The translations under genes were made by a program, and so were the position numbers. From the NCBI GenBank assembly GCA_965243695.1, contig CBDEWC010000014.1, forward strand, positions 310,001 through 374,000: a DNA stretch of 64,000 nt. The letters run 5' to 3'. Of this stretch, positions 1 to 8,933 are shown piece by piece. A model generated the notes under the pieces. The model saw nothing but the letters and a program-made list of their open reading frames with translations. It did not search any database and was not told the DNA's origin. The DNA is from JAKVCB01 sp965243695 (lineage in GTDB: Bacteria; Planctomycetota; Planctomycetia; Pirellulales; Lacipirellulaceae). Every line of letters begins with the position of its first letter. Position 1 is the stretch's first letter.

Positions 1-421
1 GGATGTATGGCCACAGGTAGGTCGATCCTGTAAGCGAAGCGATGGGGCGCATTGTCGGCGATAATTTAAGTTCAGCGAACTCCTCGTCGAATTCAATCCG
101 CCACGGAAAATCGCTCGAATAGACAACATAATCGATTTGTAATCCGAGTTTTCTTTCGTCAATGGCTTGCAATATGGGTTGAAGTAAACGCTGGCGAAAC
201 TTCTCTCCCTTGCAGGCCTCGATTCCACCCTTCCAATCAATGTAGAGAATGTGTGAGGCAGGCACATCCCGAAGCTGGATGTAGTGATTCGCTATGGTCT
301 TCGAACTCTCACTCTGAGCATTGACAACTATTAGAATATTTTCCGGACCTCCACCGGCGAAGACACCGGCACTCACTAGCAAAAAACCCGCGAGCCACGC
401 CACGGTTCCCCGGGTATACAT
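1..421 (-). CDS. TIGR03790-like secreted protein, N-terminal part (runs off the window)
   Basis: Reading the minus strand from an ATG at 421 gives about 140 uninterrupted codons to the window edge, so the gene is cut by the window, not broken. The first ~23 residues are a Sec-type signal peptide: a basic start (MYTRG), then a hydrophobic run ending near AGVFAG. It continues PENILIVVNAQSESS, then ANHYIQLRDVPASHILYIDW. That pattern (a beta strand, 'VNAQS', then 'Y..LR.VP..HI') resembles the start of the TIGR03790 family, which is frequent in planctomycetes and has no known reaction. The frame stays open upstream of the ATG and an in-frame GTG lies six bases before it; neither has a clear ribosome site. 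Family assignment is from memory of the pattern; secretion is more certain. Confidence 0.65.
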   Translation of the reverse strand, partial: MYTRGTVAWLAGFLLVSAGVFAGGGPENILIVVNAQSESSKTIANHYIQLRDVPASHILYIDWKGGIEACKGEKFRQRLLQPILQAIDERKLGLQIDYVVYSSDFPWRIEFDEEFAELKLSPTMRPIASLTGSTYLWPYI

Positions 422-783
422 CCACACCCAATTTACAATTTCTTGCTTCCTGCCCCCTGAAAGCTGTGGTTTGCCCTCAATGGTCGATCCGGATATTTGG
501 CAGAACCTTTCCTGCAACATATTGCCCCCCACTCTCCATTGACCACTGGCGGTCAGCGAGGCACATTTGCCTGAAAGCGTGTTCGTTACTGACGCGGCGT
601 CACTCATATTCCAATCACTGACCCAATCTCGAAATCGGTTGTGATCACCGCCCATGACCTCGCTATGTTTTTGCCGACAACACCACCTATGGTCTACCAC
701 AGGGGCAATGGGGCAGTCCATGCTGTACGATTCACATTTTGAAGAGTTCGCCAGAAAATGCGCAGGTTATGTCGCCCGCCAAA
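422..783. other. Intergenic stretch without a supported gene
   Basis: About 360 bases between the start of the TIGR03790-like gene and the stop of the PEP-CTERM gene, both on the minus strand. It should hold the promoter of the upstream gene. A 61-codon plus-strand reading frame at 654-839 overlaps the end of the PEP-CTERM gene and has no ribosome site or family pattern. No RNA gene or repeat was recognised. Confidence 0.4.
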
Positions 784-3081
784 TTAGCCGGAGGTGGCAA
801 CAGGTGCTATTGGACACCGCCGACCGCCTGCAGGCCTAGTTTGAACTGATCCCAGGGCGATGGCGGTACAAGCAGCCAACAGCAATGCAGACGGTTCGGG
901 AACCGTGTTGTTATCGGCAGAACTATTTGCGGTCATAATGAAATTGCTTTTCCAAATGATGTAGTCAGCCTGGTCCACGGTGCCATTTCCATTGCCATCG
1001 GCAGCAAGGTCCATGGTCGATCCTAGCGTGTCGTACCATAGGGTGTAGTCGCTGGCATCGACGGCGCCATCCTGGTTGTAATCGCCTGCCAGATTTGCTG
1101 GCAGATTTGCAACGACGGTGAGAATGGCACCGGCAGTGGTATAGGCAACGTTGCCCGAAAACCCGTCGGGTAGCAGCAGTGTGTCGAAGGTGCCGTTTCT
1201 GGTCCCGGTGGCCGTGAGAAATTCAAAGGAATCATTGGCAGCAGGTACAAACGGGGTTCCACCTTCCAAACCGACAAACAGGACTTCCAGCGTGCCAGCC
1301 AGCGACACATCACCATCGATGATCAACTGATCAAACTCGGTACCGGGTGTCGTACCACCAATCTCAATGGCCAGAATGCCGCTGACCGTATTCGCATAGC
1401 GACCCTCAATGTTAAGCGTTCCAACCCCATCGCCCGGCTCCACCCGACCGTCACGATTCTCGACCTGGCCTGCGATGGGCCCGCTGCCAGTGAGAATGGT
1501 ACCTGACCCACCGAGTATTCCCCCACGCATGTCGATGAACTGTGCATCAATCGTGCCGCCTGCCAACTTGATTTCTCCGCCGGTTTTAAGGTTCACTCCT
1601 GAAAAGGTCGTCAAGGTATCACCTTCGTCTATGCGCAAAGTCATCGTGCCACTCCCTGTACCCGCCACATTCAATTCCCAAACGGTTACATCGGCCGAAA
1701 GGACCACCTCTTGAGTGGCTCCAGCTACCTGGTTGAGGTTGGCAACGCCAAGTTGATCGGGGAGCGCCACAGCGTCCCAATGCGCCCCATCACTCCAATC
1801 AGCGCTGCTTGCGGTCGCCACCCAATGGAATGGACTGGTGACGGGATCGCCAATATACAACTGGGGGCCGATGCCTCCACTACCTAGAGCCGGCTGCGGA
1901 TCAATTACAAGATTGCGCCCGGCGAAAAGATTCATCCCAACAATGCCATCAACAATGTTAATCGGGTTCGACGCATCCGTAACATTGAGTGCCAGAACCG
2001 GTACATTCAACACCGTAAATGTACCGCCAACCGTCTCAATGGTGAATTCATCCACAAAGAAACCGGGGACATCGAATGCAGTGCCGCCCGATCCCACAAT
2101 GGCAATCGTAAACTCGGGATCATCGAGCAGAGGGTCGAAGCCTAGTCGTACGGCGTTGAGTTCCGACACCACGGTTACCGATGCACCGGTGTCGAAAAAG
2201 AAACTGGACTCCTCTAGCGATTGGCCACCGTTGGCAACATCAACGCTGACAAACATACCCCCAACCGACAGCAATCCATCGCTGTGAAGAGAGTGCGCGG
2301 TTGGATTGTCGTGGGCAGGACGTCCTTCCAAAAGACCCATGAAGTCGGGAATATAAGCGGGGGGATTCACAAAAGAACCGCCCGGAAGCAGCATCAAAGG
2401 TGCCCGCCGCAATATTCCCTGACCGCCACTCCCCAACGGCAGGAACTCAATTTGTGGAGTCCGCACTGTTTTTCCCGCAAGTTCAAAAATCTGGGGTTGG
2501 TCATTTCTGATTGAGACCGAGTATTGACTTGCGAAAGGCAGCCCCAAGATGTTCGGAAGCTCCGTATCTGGCGGCAAACTTAATAAGGACACACTAGTCT
2601 GGCCAATCATCGTAGACGGGTTTAGCGTCAGAGGTGTTGTCCCCGTGCGATTTCCCAACCCGGTTGCGTAGATGCCAACGGGGTCATTGACAAGCGCATC
2701 GAGCGAACCTGTTGCCCCTCCGAGGGCAACGGTCACCGCACCCGCAAAACCTTCTCCCGCGATGTCGAAGTCCGTATACGCCGCATTGGTAAGAAGTGAC
2801 CCATTTGCTCCCGTGTCGAGCAGGGCGACGTCGTAATGAGCAGAACCACCGATTCCCAAAAAATTTCCGCCCGTTGGACTAGGGCTGGGATCAGCCACGC
2901 TAAAGAGGAGATCTTCGTCGAGCGTTTGAAACTCGTCGGTGAGCCCAATCCCCACTAACGGCAGAAACCCCTCCAGGGCAATCTCATTCGCCCAGCCGGC
3001 ACTCGCGATGCAAACTGCTAAAATCACGATTGGGGCAACAACGAATGGCAGGATTTTTCCGCGCCGAATCTGGCTGATCAT
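784..3081 (-). CDS. Secreted aspartic-protease-like protein with dockerin repeat and PEP-CTERM anchor
   Basis: A 765-residue exported protein. The start is the ATG at 3081, because GGAGG stands six bases upstream; a GTG at 3099 lies before that ribosome site. After a signal peptide (residues ~1-32) there are two D-T-G motifs in similar settings, ALLDTGANGS near residue 85 and FFDTGASVTV near residue 300. This is the spacing expected of a two-lobed pepsin-like or paired retropepsin-like protease. Residues ~425-620 carry a WSDGAHWD-type segment and beta-helix-like glycine-rich sequence. Then come two calcium-loop repeats of a type I dockerin (DYNQDGAVDASDY and DGNGNGTVDQADY) and a C-terminal VPEPSALLL motif, hydrophobic stretch and arginine cluster, the exosortase sorting signal. 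Proteolysis is inferred from the two DTG motifs only; the rest could be purely structural. Confidence 0.75.
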   Translation of the reverse strand: MISQIRRGKILPFVVAPIVILAVCIASAGWANEIALEGFLPLVGIGLTDEFQTLDEDLLFSVADPSPSPTGGNFLGIGGSAHYDVALLDTGANGSLLTNAAYTDFDIAGEGFAGAVTVALGGATGSLDALVNDPVGIYATGLGNRTGTTPLTLNPSTMIGQTSVSLLSLPPDTELPNILGLPFASQYSVSIRNDQPQIFELAGKTVRTPQIEFLPLGSGGQGILRRAPLMLLPGGSFVNPPAYIPDFMGLLEGRPAHDNPTAHSLHSDGLLSVGGMFVSVDVANGGQSLEESSFFFDTGASVTVVSELNAVRLGFDPLLDDPEFTIAIVGSGGTAFDVPGFFVDEFTIETVGGTFTVLNVPVLALNVTDASNPINIVDGIVGMNLFAGRNLVIDPQPALGSGGIGPQLYIGDPVTSPFHWVATASSADWSDGAHWDAVALPDQLGVANLNQVAGATQEVVLSADVTVWELNVAGTGSGTMTLRIDEGDTLTTFSGVNLKTGGEIKLAGGTIDAQFIDMRGGILGGSGTILTGSGPIAGQVENRDGRVEPGDGVGTLNIEGRYANTVSGILAIEIGGTTPGTEFDQLIIDGDVSLAGTLEVLFVGLEGGTPFVPAANDSFEFLTATGTRNGTFDTLLLPDGFSGNVAYTTAGAILTVVANLPANLAGDYNQDGAVDASDYTLWYDTLGSTMDLAADGNGNGTVDQADYIIWKSNFIMTANSSADNNTVPEPSALLLAACTAIALGSVQTRPAGGRRCPIAPVATSG

Positions 3082-3230
3082 TTGCCGCCTCCACTTCACG
3101 TCTACTGCAGCCTCGACGTCTGCAGGGCCCGCTCCTGGTCCGTATTCCCTCCCTCTTTAAGCGTAAATGACGGCAAGAACCACGTCAAGAAAACAGGGTT
3201 TTTTACACGTCGAGGAGGCTTTTTGGCAAC

Positions 3231-4547
3231 TCAGTCGTTGCCAACCGTCGGTCGACCAATGCTATGGTAAATGAAGCCCCGCTCCCGCATCTGCTCGAGC
3301 TCATAAAGATTGCGGCCGTCAAAGATTACTGGTTTGCGCATCTGGGCACGCATCTTTTCAAAATCTGGCCGTTGATAATCACCCCATTCGGTCATAATGA
3401 CCAGGGCATCGGCATTATCGAGAACGTCGGTTTGCCTCGCGCAATAGGTCAATCGATCACCGAATTCGCCGCGCACATTGGCCATCGCTTCGGGATCGTG
3501 CACACGGACGGTCGCGGCCTTTTGCAAAAGCCATTCAATCAGTATCAGTGCCGGTGCTTCGCGTATATCGTCGGTCCTCGGCTTGAATGCCAACCCCCAA
3601 ATTGCGATCACCTTGCCGCCGAGATCTCCCTCAAAGAAGGCTTCCATTTTTTTTGGCATAATTCGCTTCTGGTCATCATTCACTGCGTCGACCGCACGTA
3701 ACATCGACGACTTGAACCCATGGTCCTCTCCCATGGATGCCAGGGCCCGCACATCCTTGGGAAAACAACTACCACCGTAACCGACACCAGGAAAGAGAAA
3801 CGCAAAGCCAATCCGGCTGTCATGACCAATCCCGCGCCGCACGTCGTTGATATCCCCACCCATTCGTTCACAAAAATTTGCCATCTCGTTGATAAAGCTG
3901 ATCTTCGTGGCCAATAACGCATTGGCCACATATTTGGTCATCTCTGCGCTTTCGGGCGACATCACCAAGAATGGCTTTTCTGTTCTCAAAAATGGTTTGT
4001 ACAGCTGGTGTAGTGTGCTGGCGTCTTCTTCTGATCGAACTCCGACCACAACACGGTCCGGTTTCATAAAATCGTCAATTGCCACACCTTCTTTTAAGAA
4101 TTCCGGGTTGCTCGCCACGCGACATTCGCGACCAGTGAGTTCTTTGAGTCGATCAAAAATTTTCCGGTTTGTACCCACAGGGACCGTGCTCTTTGTCACG
4201 ATGATTGCACTTTGACTGAGGTGAGGAGCCACCGTATCGACCACCGCCCAAAGCGCCGTGAGATTGGCCGACCCGTCTGCCGATTGCGGCGTCCCAACAG
4301 CAAGGTAAACAATTTTGGCTGGCTTGATGGCGGCCGGGGTATCGGTCGTAAAGTGAAGCCGGTTGGCTTCAACATTGCGTCGCACCATTTCTGTAAGGCC
4401 CGGCTCGTAAATCGGCACCTCTTTGTTGTTCAGGGAGGCAATCTTTTGCTCATCAATATCGATACAAGTAACTTCGTTACCGCTATCTGCAAAGCAAGTG
4501 CCGGTAACGAGCCCCACATACCCCGTACCAATGACCGCTATTTTCAT
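3231..4547 (-). CDS. ugd: UDP-glucose 6-dehydrogenase
   Basis: Oxidises UDP-glucose to UDP-glucuronate with two NAD+, providing precursor for acidic surface polysaccharides; cytoplasmic. The 438-residue protein begins with the Rossmann motif GTGYVGLVTG and ends at normal family length. The catalytic cysteine motif GGSCFPKD is intact near residue 258, and the central helix region contains KYVANALLATKISFINE, typical of the family. The ATG at 4547 is right in front of the NAD-binding strand. It stands alone between the PEP-CTERM gene and gyrA on the same strand, with 141 bases to gyrA, so it may be its own unit. GDP-mannose dehydrogenase is the main alternative; the GGSCFPKD context and length favour the UDP-glucose enzyme. 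Confidence 0.9.
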   Translation of the reverse strand: MKIAVIGTGYVGLVTGTCFADSGNEVTCIDIDEQKIASLNNKEVPIYEPGLTEMVRRNVEANRLHFTTDTPAAIKPAKIVYLAVGTPQSADGSANLTALWAVVDTVAPHLSQSAIIVTKSTVPVGTNRKIFDRLKELTGRECRVASNPEFLKEGVAIDDFMKPDRVVVGVRSEEDASTLHQLYKPFLRTEKPFLVMSPESAEMTKYVANALLATKISFINEMANFCERMGGDINDVRRGIGHDSRIGFAFLFPGVGYGGSCFPKDVRALASMGEDHGFKSSMLRAVDAVNDDQKRIMPKKMEAFFEGDLGGKVIAIWGLAFKPRTDDIREAPALILIEWLLQKAATVRVHDPEAMANVRGEFGDRLTYCARQTDVLDNADALVIMTEWGDYQRPDFEKMRAQMRKPVIFDGRNLYELEQMRERGFIYHSIGRPTVGND

Positions 4548-4688
4548 GGCAAATTATCCCCTGATCCTGAACGTGAGGGAAAGTTTTCTAACGAATAGGA
4601 CAGGCGGGACAGCCTGGATGTTTGGTGAAAGCGACCTGGCGACCTGGCCTTCTGCTCTCGAAGAACTCTCCCGCGCTATTTCTTCTGG

Positions 4689-7316
4689 TCACGAGTTGTC
4701 GTTTTCTTCGCGTGGCACACGGACAACGGCCGTGAGCGTATCGCCACCGTCAACACTCATGATCCGCACACCCTGAGTATTGCGGCCAATGGCGCCGATA
4801 TCGCTCGCCTTGATGCGCTGAATTTTTCCGCGCGAAGTCATCATGATTAGCTCGTCTTCATCATGTACGCCGGCAATACCAATGACCGGACCATTCCGGT
4901 TGGTTGTCTTGATGTCGCGTACCCCTTTACCGCCTCGATTTTGTGTCCGGTAGCGAAATCCAGAGGATCCTTCATCACCACTTTCCTGGTCATCGCCATT
5001 AGCCCCGCCGTTATTGACACCGAACGGTGTTCTTTTGCCGTAACCATTGGCACATGCGGTCAGCAAGGTCGCTTCGGAATCTGCGATCACCATCCCAACC
5101 AGCTGATCATCACCCGCCAGCGTAATTCCTTTAACGCCACTCGTATTACGCCCCATGGGTCGGGCATCCGATTCTTTAAACCGGATTGCTAGACCTCCTG
5201 CTGTAGCCAGCACGACTTCCTGGCCTGCAGCGGCAACGACCACGTCAACCAACTCATCCCCATCTTTAAGTTTGATGGCGATCATGCCGCTTTTCAAAGG
5301 GCGGCGATACGCTTTCAGCTCAGTCTTTTTTACGAGACCTTTGCGGGTTGCCATCATGAGATAGTGCCCAGGTTCATCAAAATCGCGGATCGCCCGGCAG
5401 TCAGCAATCTTTTCTCCGTCGGCCAGATTCAACAGATTTACAATCGCGCGGCCTTTGGCGTCGCGGGAAAGTTGAGGCAAATTATAAACCTTTTGCCAGT
5501 AGACTTTGCCGTGATTGGTGAAAAAGAGGAGATAGTCATGTGTACTGGTGACAAACAGGTGTTCAACCGGATCATCCTGGTCAGTCTTGGCGCCTTTTAT
5601 GCCTTTGCCGCCACGCCGCTGCGCACGGTATGTGCTGGCTGCGGTTCGCTTGATGTAGCCATTGTGGGAGATTGACACGACCATCGTCTCTTCTTCGATG
5701 AGGTCTTCGATATCAACATTGCCAACCTCTTCGTCGCTCAATTCCGTGCGACGCTTACTGCCAAGCTTACGAACCAACTCTTCACAATCATCGCGGATGA
5801 TGTCATAGACGCGGCTCTCATCGTCCAGAATTTCCCCAAAGGTCGTTATCTTTCCAAGCAACTCGGCATGTTCTTCGGTAAGTTTTTCCTGCTCCAAGTT
5901 GACCAGTTGACCAAGGGTCATCTTGAGAATCGCGTCGGCCTGCACGGGAGTCAAGAAATACTCCTCTGCCACACCCCGCTCTTGCTGAAACTGGACAAAT
6001 CCTGTGTCTCCCAACGCCCGCTGCAGCATTGCTGCGGGACACCGGATTTCATCCATCAACCGCTGCTTGGCTTCCAGTTGGGACTTCGACGAGCGGATCA
6101 CACGGATCACTTCATCGATGTTCGTGTGGGCCAGCAGTAAACCTTGCACCGTATGCTTGCGTTTGCGGGCCTTGATTAGCAGGAATTGAGTACGGCGACG
6201 AATCACTATCACCCGATGCCGTATAAACTCCTCGAGCATTTCCTTCAGCGACAGGGTGCGGGGCTTATTATCGACCAGTGCCAGCAAGATGACCGAAAAA
6301 GAATCCTGCAGTGGCGAGTACTTCCACAATTGGTTAAGTACCACATCAGGATCGACATCCTTTTTCAGATCAATCACAATCCGGACCGGCTCTTCTAGAT
6401 TGCTGTGATCCGCAACATCCGAAATACCGGCCACGCGTCCATCACCGCCTAGAACCGAAAGTTTTTCGATCACTGAATCCCGCGTTTGTTGATACGGGAT
6501 ATTAGAAACTACAATCCGTGAACGACCATTTGGTTTTGTCTCCACCGTGGTCTTAGCCCGTACCACAATCGTACTGCGGCCGGTTTCGTAACTTCTCCAC
6601 AAGGCAGTCTTTCCGCAGATAATACCTCCCGTTGGAAAATCAGGTCCCGGGATATATTCCATCAACTCGCGCACTGTCATCTGAGGGTTGTCAATCAACG
6701 CCAAGATACCGCGGCAAACCTCACCCAGATTGTGCGGCGGAATCGACGTTGCCATACCCACCGCGATCCCAGAAGAACCATTGATCAGCAGATTGGGGAA
6801 CTTCGCCGGGAGCACCGTTGGCTCGGTACGACGCTCGTCGTAAGTTGGCACAAAGTCAACCGTATCGAGTTTCAAATCCTCAAGCATCGTCGCCGCTGCT
6901 TGAGACATGCGGGCCTCGGTATACCGCATAGCCGCTGGAGGCAAGCCGGCAATCGAACCAAAGTTACCCTGCTTGTCGACCAGCACAGACCGCATGTTCC
7001 ACTCTTGCGCCATCCGAACCAGCGTCGGGTAAATAACACTTTCACCATGCGGATGGTAATTGCCGCTCGTGTCGCCAGAGATCTTGGCACACTTCACCCG
7101 GGATGAACCAGGTGTCAGATTCAGGTCGTTCATCGCCACCAAAATGCGCCGCTGGGAAGGCTTCAGACCGTCTCGCACATCAGGCAAGGCCCGACTGACG
7201 ATCACGCTCATTGCATACGTCAGGTAACTATCACGCAGTTCGTCCTCAATCGGCAAGTCAATCAGCCGTGCGGCGATGGCTTGTTCATTTTCGGGATTGG
7301 GGGGGTCGGTCGACAC
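4689..7316 (-). CDS. gyrA: DNA gyrase subunit A
   Basis: Breakage-reunion subunit of DNA gyrase, partner of the gyrB product encoded 19 kb away. From the GTG at 7316 (AGGA seven bases upstream) it is 875 residues; a TTG at 7349 is possible but has no ribosome site. The catalytic tyrosine lies in AAMRYTEARMS at about residue 132. The C-terminal DNA-wrapping domain has a clear GyrA box, QRRGGKG, which distinguishes it from ParC, followed by other blade motifs such as QNRGGKG. A Gly/Asp/Ser-rich loop (NNGGANGDDQESGDEGSSG) interrupts the blades near the C-terminus. The quinolone region reads HPHGESVIYP where E. coli has HPHGDSAVYD, so position 83 keeps Ser but position 87 is Pro. Confidence 0.95.
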   Translation of the reverse strand: MSTDPPNPENEQAIAARLIDLPIEDELRDSYLTYAMSVIVSRALPDVRDGLKPSQRRILVAMNDLNLTPGSSRVKCAKISGDTSGNYHPHGESVIYPTLVRMAQEWNMRSVLVDKQGNFGSIAGLPPAAMRYTEARMSQAAATMLEDLKLDTVDFVPTYDERRTEPTVLPAKFPNLLINGSSGIAVGMATSIPPHNLGEVCRGILALIDNPQMTVRELMEYIPGPDFPTGGIICGKTALWRSYETGRSTIVVRAKTTVETKPNGRSRIVVSNIPYQQTRDSVIEKLSVLGGDGRVAGISDVADHSNLEEPVRIVIDLKKDVDPDVVLNQLWKYSPLQDSFSVILLALVDNKPRTLSLKEMLEEFIRHRVIVIRRRTQFLLIKARKRKHTVQGLLLAHTNIDEVIRVIRSSKSQLEAKQRLMDEIRCPAAMLQRALGDTGFVQFQQERGVAEEYFLTPVQADAILKMTLGQLVNLEQEKLTEEHAELLGKITTFGEILDDESRVYDIIRDDCEELVRKLGSKRRTELSDEEVGNVDIEDLIEEETMVVSISHNGYIKRTAASTYRAQRRGGKGIKGAKTDQDDPVEHLFVTSTHDYLLFFTNHGKVYWQKVYNLPQLSRDAKGRAIVNLLNLADGEKIADCRAIRDFDEPGHYLMMATRKGLVKKTELKAYRRPLKSGMIAIKLKDGDELVDVVVAAAGQEVVLATAGGLAIRFKESDARPMGRNTSGVKGITLAGDDQLVGMVIADSEATLLTACANGYGKRTPFGVNNGGANGDDQESGDEGSSGFRYRTQNRGGKGVRDIKTTNRNGPVIGIAGVHDEDELIMMTSRGKIQRIKASDIGAIGRNTQGVRIMSVDGGDTLTAVVRVPREENDNS

Positions 7317-7349
7317 GGTAATTTCCTGAGGGGTTATGTCGGCCAGCAA

Positions 7350-7699
7350 ACCCGTTCACGGGTACCATGAAAATGGCATGCTCGCGAATCGTGTCTAAAA
7401 CCAGCTTGACGGTGCCTGTCCTATGGGTGCCTGTCCTCACGCAAAGCCATGCCGCCTGCGGGAACAATACCGCCGGGCAGGCCCAAAACAACCATCTGTT
7501 GGGCACCCACCACAACATGACCAAATAGGAATTTAACCCGTTTCGAGCCGGTTCACAATGTCGCCGGCAGGATCGCCAGAGGTTCCCCCCAAAAAAATCC
7601 AGGGCGAACCTTGTAGTTTGCCCTGGTTCGACTGCCGACAATCTACCAGAATAGTCGTTCCGTGATATTTCCCCTGATTGAACCTCCAAATTCTCCACC
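7350..7699. other. Divergent intergenic region between gyrA and the DUF6677-like gene
   Basis: About 350 bases that must hold promoters for genes leaving in both directions. On the gyrA side there is a 13-base direct repeat (GGTGCCTGTCCT type, copies at about 7409 and 7425) and an inverted repeat with arms GCCTGC/GCAGGC around 7453-7482. These would lie in the gyrA leader RNA if the promoter proposed at 7530-7558 is right. No coding pattern was recognised. Confidence 0.4.
7530..7558 (-). promoter_or_regulatory. Possible gyrA promoter
   Basis: On the minus strand TTGTGA and TAAATT are separated by 17 bases, four of six matches in each box. Transcription from here would give a leader of about 210 bases before the GTG start, containing the direct repeats and hairpin of this region. 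Pattern reading only. Confidence 0.3.
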
Positions 7700-8320
7700 A
7701 TGCCCCAATCCCACGGCAAGCATGCTCCCCGAAACAAGGCTGCTTCCGAACCGTCTGACGCCATTGAAGTCGAACTCAAAGACCCCTGGCTGGCTGCTTT
7801 ATTAGCTTGGCTTGTCCCCGGTCTTGGACACCTCTACCAGGGACGAACTGGCAAAGGCATCCTGTTTTTGATCTGCATCCTCGGCACGTTCCTCTACGGT
7901 TTTTATTTGGGAAATGGACGGGTTGTGTACGCTTCAACACCCAGCCTGCTTACCCGCTGGCAGTATTTCTGCCAGCTCGGGGTTGGTCTTTCAGCCCTGC
8001 CAGCCATCCTTCAGCGCGGCCATGTTAAAAAAGACCTCATGGCTAAGGACACTCTCCAGGATTTGATGCGGCCGCCAACACCACCACGATTACAAGCCCA
8101 ACCTTTTGTTTCTGTCGATCAAAGTGGCAACGAGGTGGTACACCCTAACGAGCTCGCCAAGTGGCATCATGATCTGGCCGATCGATTTGAACTGGGTACC
8201 GTATTCACAGTCATCGCTGGGTTACTCAACATACTTGCAATTTATGACGCTTACGGTGGCCCTTTGGTTATAATCCCCCAGGAAAAAAGTGGCCGCGTTA
8301 AACCGACCGATACCGACTGA
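7700..8320 (+). CDS. Small membrane protein, DUF6677-like (TM2-type start)
   Basis: A 206-residue protein with a charged N-terminus followed by PWLAALLAWLVPGLGHLYQGR, a pattern shared by TM2-domain and planctomycete DUF6677 proteins. Further membrane segments follow at about residues 52-72 (ILFLICILGTFLYGFYLG) and 165-185 (FTVIAGLLNILAIYDAYGG). The middle is soluble and proline-rich. Its function is not known. The ATG at 7700 is the first in frame and fits the family start. A second small membrane gene follows 57 bases downstream on the same strand, so the two are probably co-transcribed. The DUF number is from memory; the membrane topology is visible. Confidence 0.7.
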   Translation: MPQSHGKHAPRNKAASEPSDAIEVELKDPWLAALLAWLVPGLGHLYQGRTGKGILFLICILGTFLYGFYLGNGRVVYASTPSLLTRWQYFCQLGVGLSALPAILQRGHVKKDLMAKDTLQDLMRPPTPPRLQAQPFVSVDQSGNEVVHPNELAKWHHDLADRFELGTVFTVIAGLLNILAIYDAYGGPLVIIPQEKSGRVKPTDTD

Positions 8321-8377
8321 CCCATTCCAAACTTTTTAGACCAGTACCCACATGTTGGTATTCTGGCGAATATCCTC

Positions 8378-8614
8378 GTGATAGCCTCAATCATCCTATC
8401 GATACTGACCTCCGGCCATGTCTGGGCCAACATTGGCACTGCTCGCTTGTGGTATGCTGCACCGCTGGTTGTGAGTATTAGTCTGGTCTATGCGGCAACA
8501 CGACACGAAGAAATTGGTCCGATTCTGGTCCATGCGGCCCGCTTTGCGATCTGGATTATCGGCTTCATGCTCCTCGTTTTAGTAGTCCTGCAAGTGATGG
8601 TGTGGTTGATTTAA
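8378..8614 (+). CDS. Conserved small membrane protein (78 residues)
   Basis: Starts with GTG at 8378, 57 bases after the previous membrane protein. Almost the whole chain is hydrophobic, with likely membrane segments at residues ~1-12, 25-42 and 55-77, plus a conserved-looking soluble patch VYAATRHEEIGP between them. No enzymatic motif is present. The tight placement and same strand suggest it works with, or is made together with, the DUF6677-like protein. I could not assign a named family. Confidence 0.6.
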   Translation: MIASIILSILTSGHVWANIGTARLWYAAPLVVSISLVYAATRHEEIGPILVHAARFAIWIIGFMLLVLVVLQVMVWLI

Positions 8615-8647
8615 ATCAATCGTGTTTAGGCGGTTCCTCCCATGCGC

Positions 8648-8676
8648 TTGATCGAGTCTGACGAAAAGCGTATTTT
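8648..8676 (+). promoter_or_regulatory. Promoter of tRNA-Arg
   Basis: TTGATC and TATTTT are separated by exactly 17 bases. Predicted start is near 8683, about 63 bases before the mature tRNA. No other gene follows on this strand, so the assignment to the tRNA is natural. Confidence 0.5.
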
Positions 8677-8745
8677 CGAGCGTGCCCACAGTAAAAATCT
8701 AAATCGACCGACCACCCGAGGCCTGTATACGTCCACCAACATCAT

Positions 8746-8819
8746 GCGTCCGTAGCTCAATTGGATAGAGCACTGGTCTTCGGAACCAGGGGTTGCAGGT
8801 TCGAGTCCTGCCGGGCGTG
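8746..8819 (+). tRNA. tRNA-Arg (anticodon TCG)
   Basis: A full cloverleaf of 74 bases can be drawn. The acceptor arm pairs GCGTCCG with CGGGCGT (with two G-U pairs). The D arm is GCTC...GAGC. The anticodon stem CTGGT/ACCAG encloses the loop CTTCGGA, with TCG at 8780-8782 reading CGA codons. The T arm GCAGG/CCTGC holds TTCGAGT. The 3' CCA is not encoded. No integrase or repeat is attached, so there is no sign that it serves as an integration site here. Confidence 0.93.
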
Positions 8820-8933
8820 CTGCCTATTGAAACTAAACCGTCGTTTCCCGCAACAGCCCGCGCGGGAGTGCGCACCCCTTCCGAACACGGGACCGCTCGT
8901 GCCCTAACGGAGGCCGGCAACGGCTTAATCCTC

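Noticed and set aside
7285..7779. 164-codon minus-strand frame across the gyrA upstream region
   Set aside because: Overlaps the start of the DUF6677-like gene and gyrA in other frames; composition is not protein-like.
8642..8754. 37-codon frame before the tRNA
   Set aside because: No ribosome site; it covers the tRNA promoter and ends inside the tRNA.
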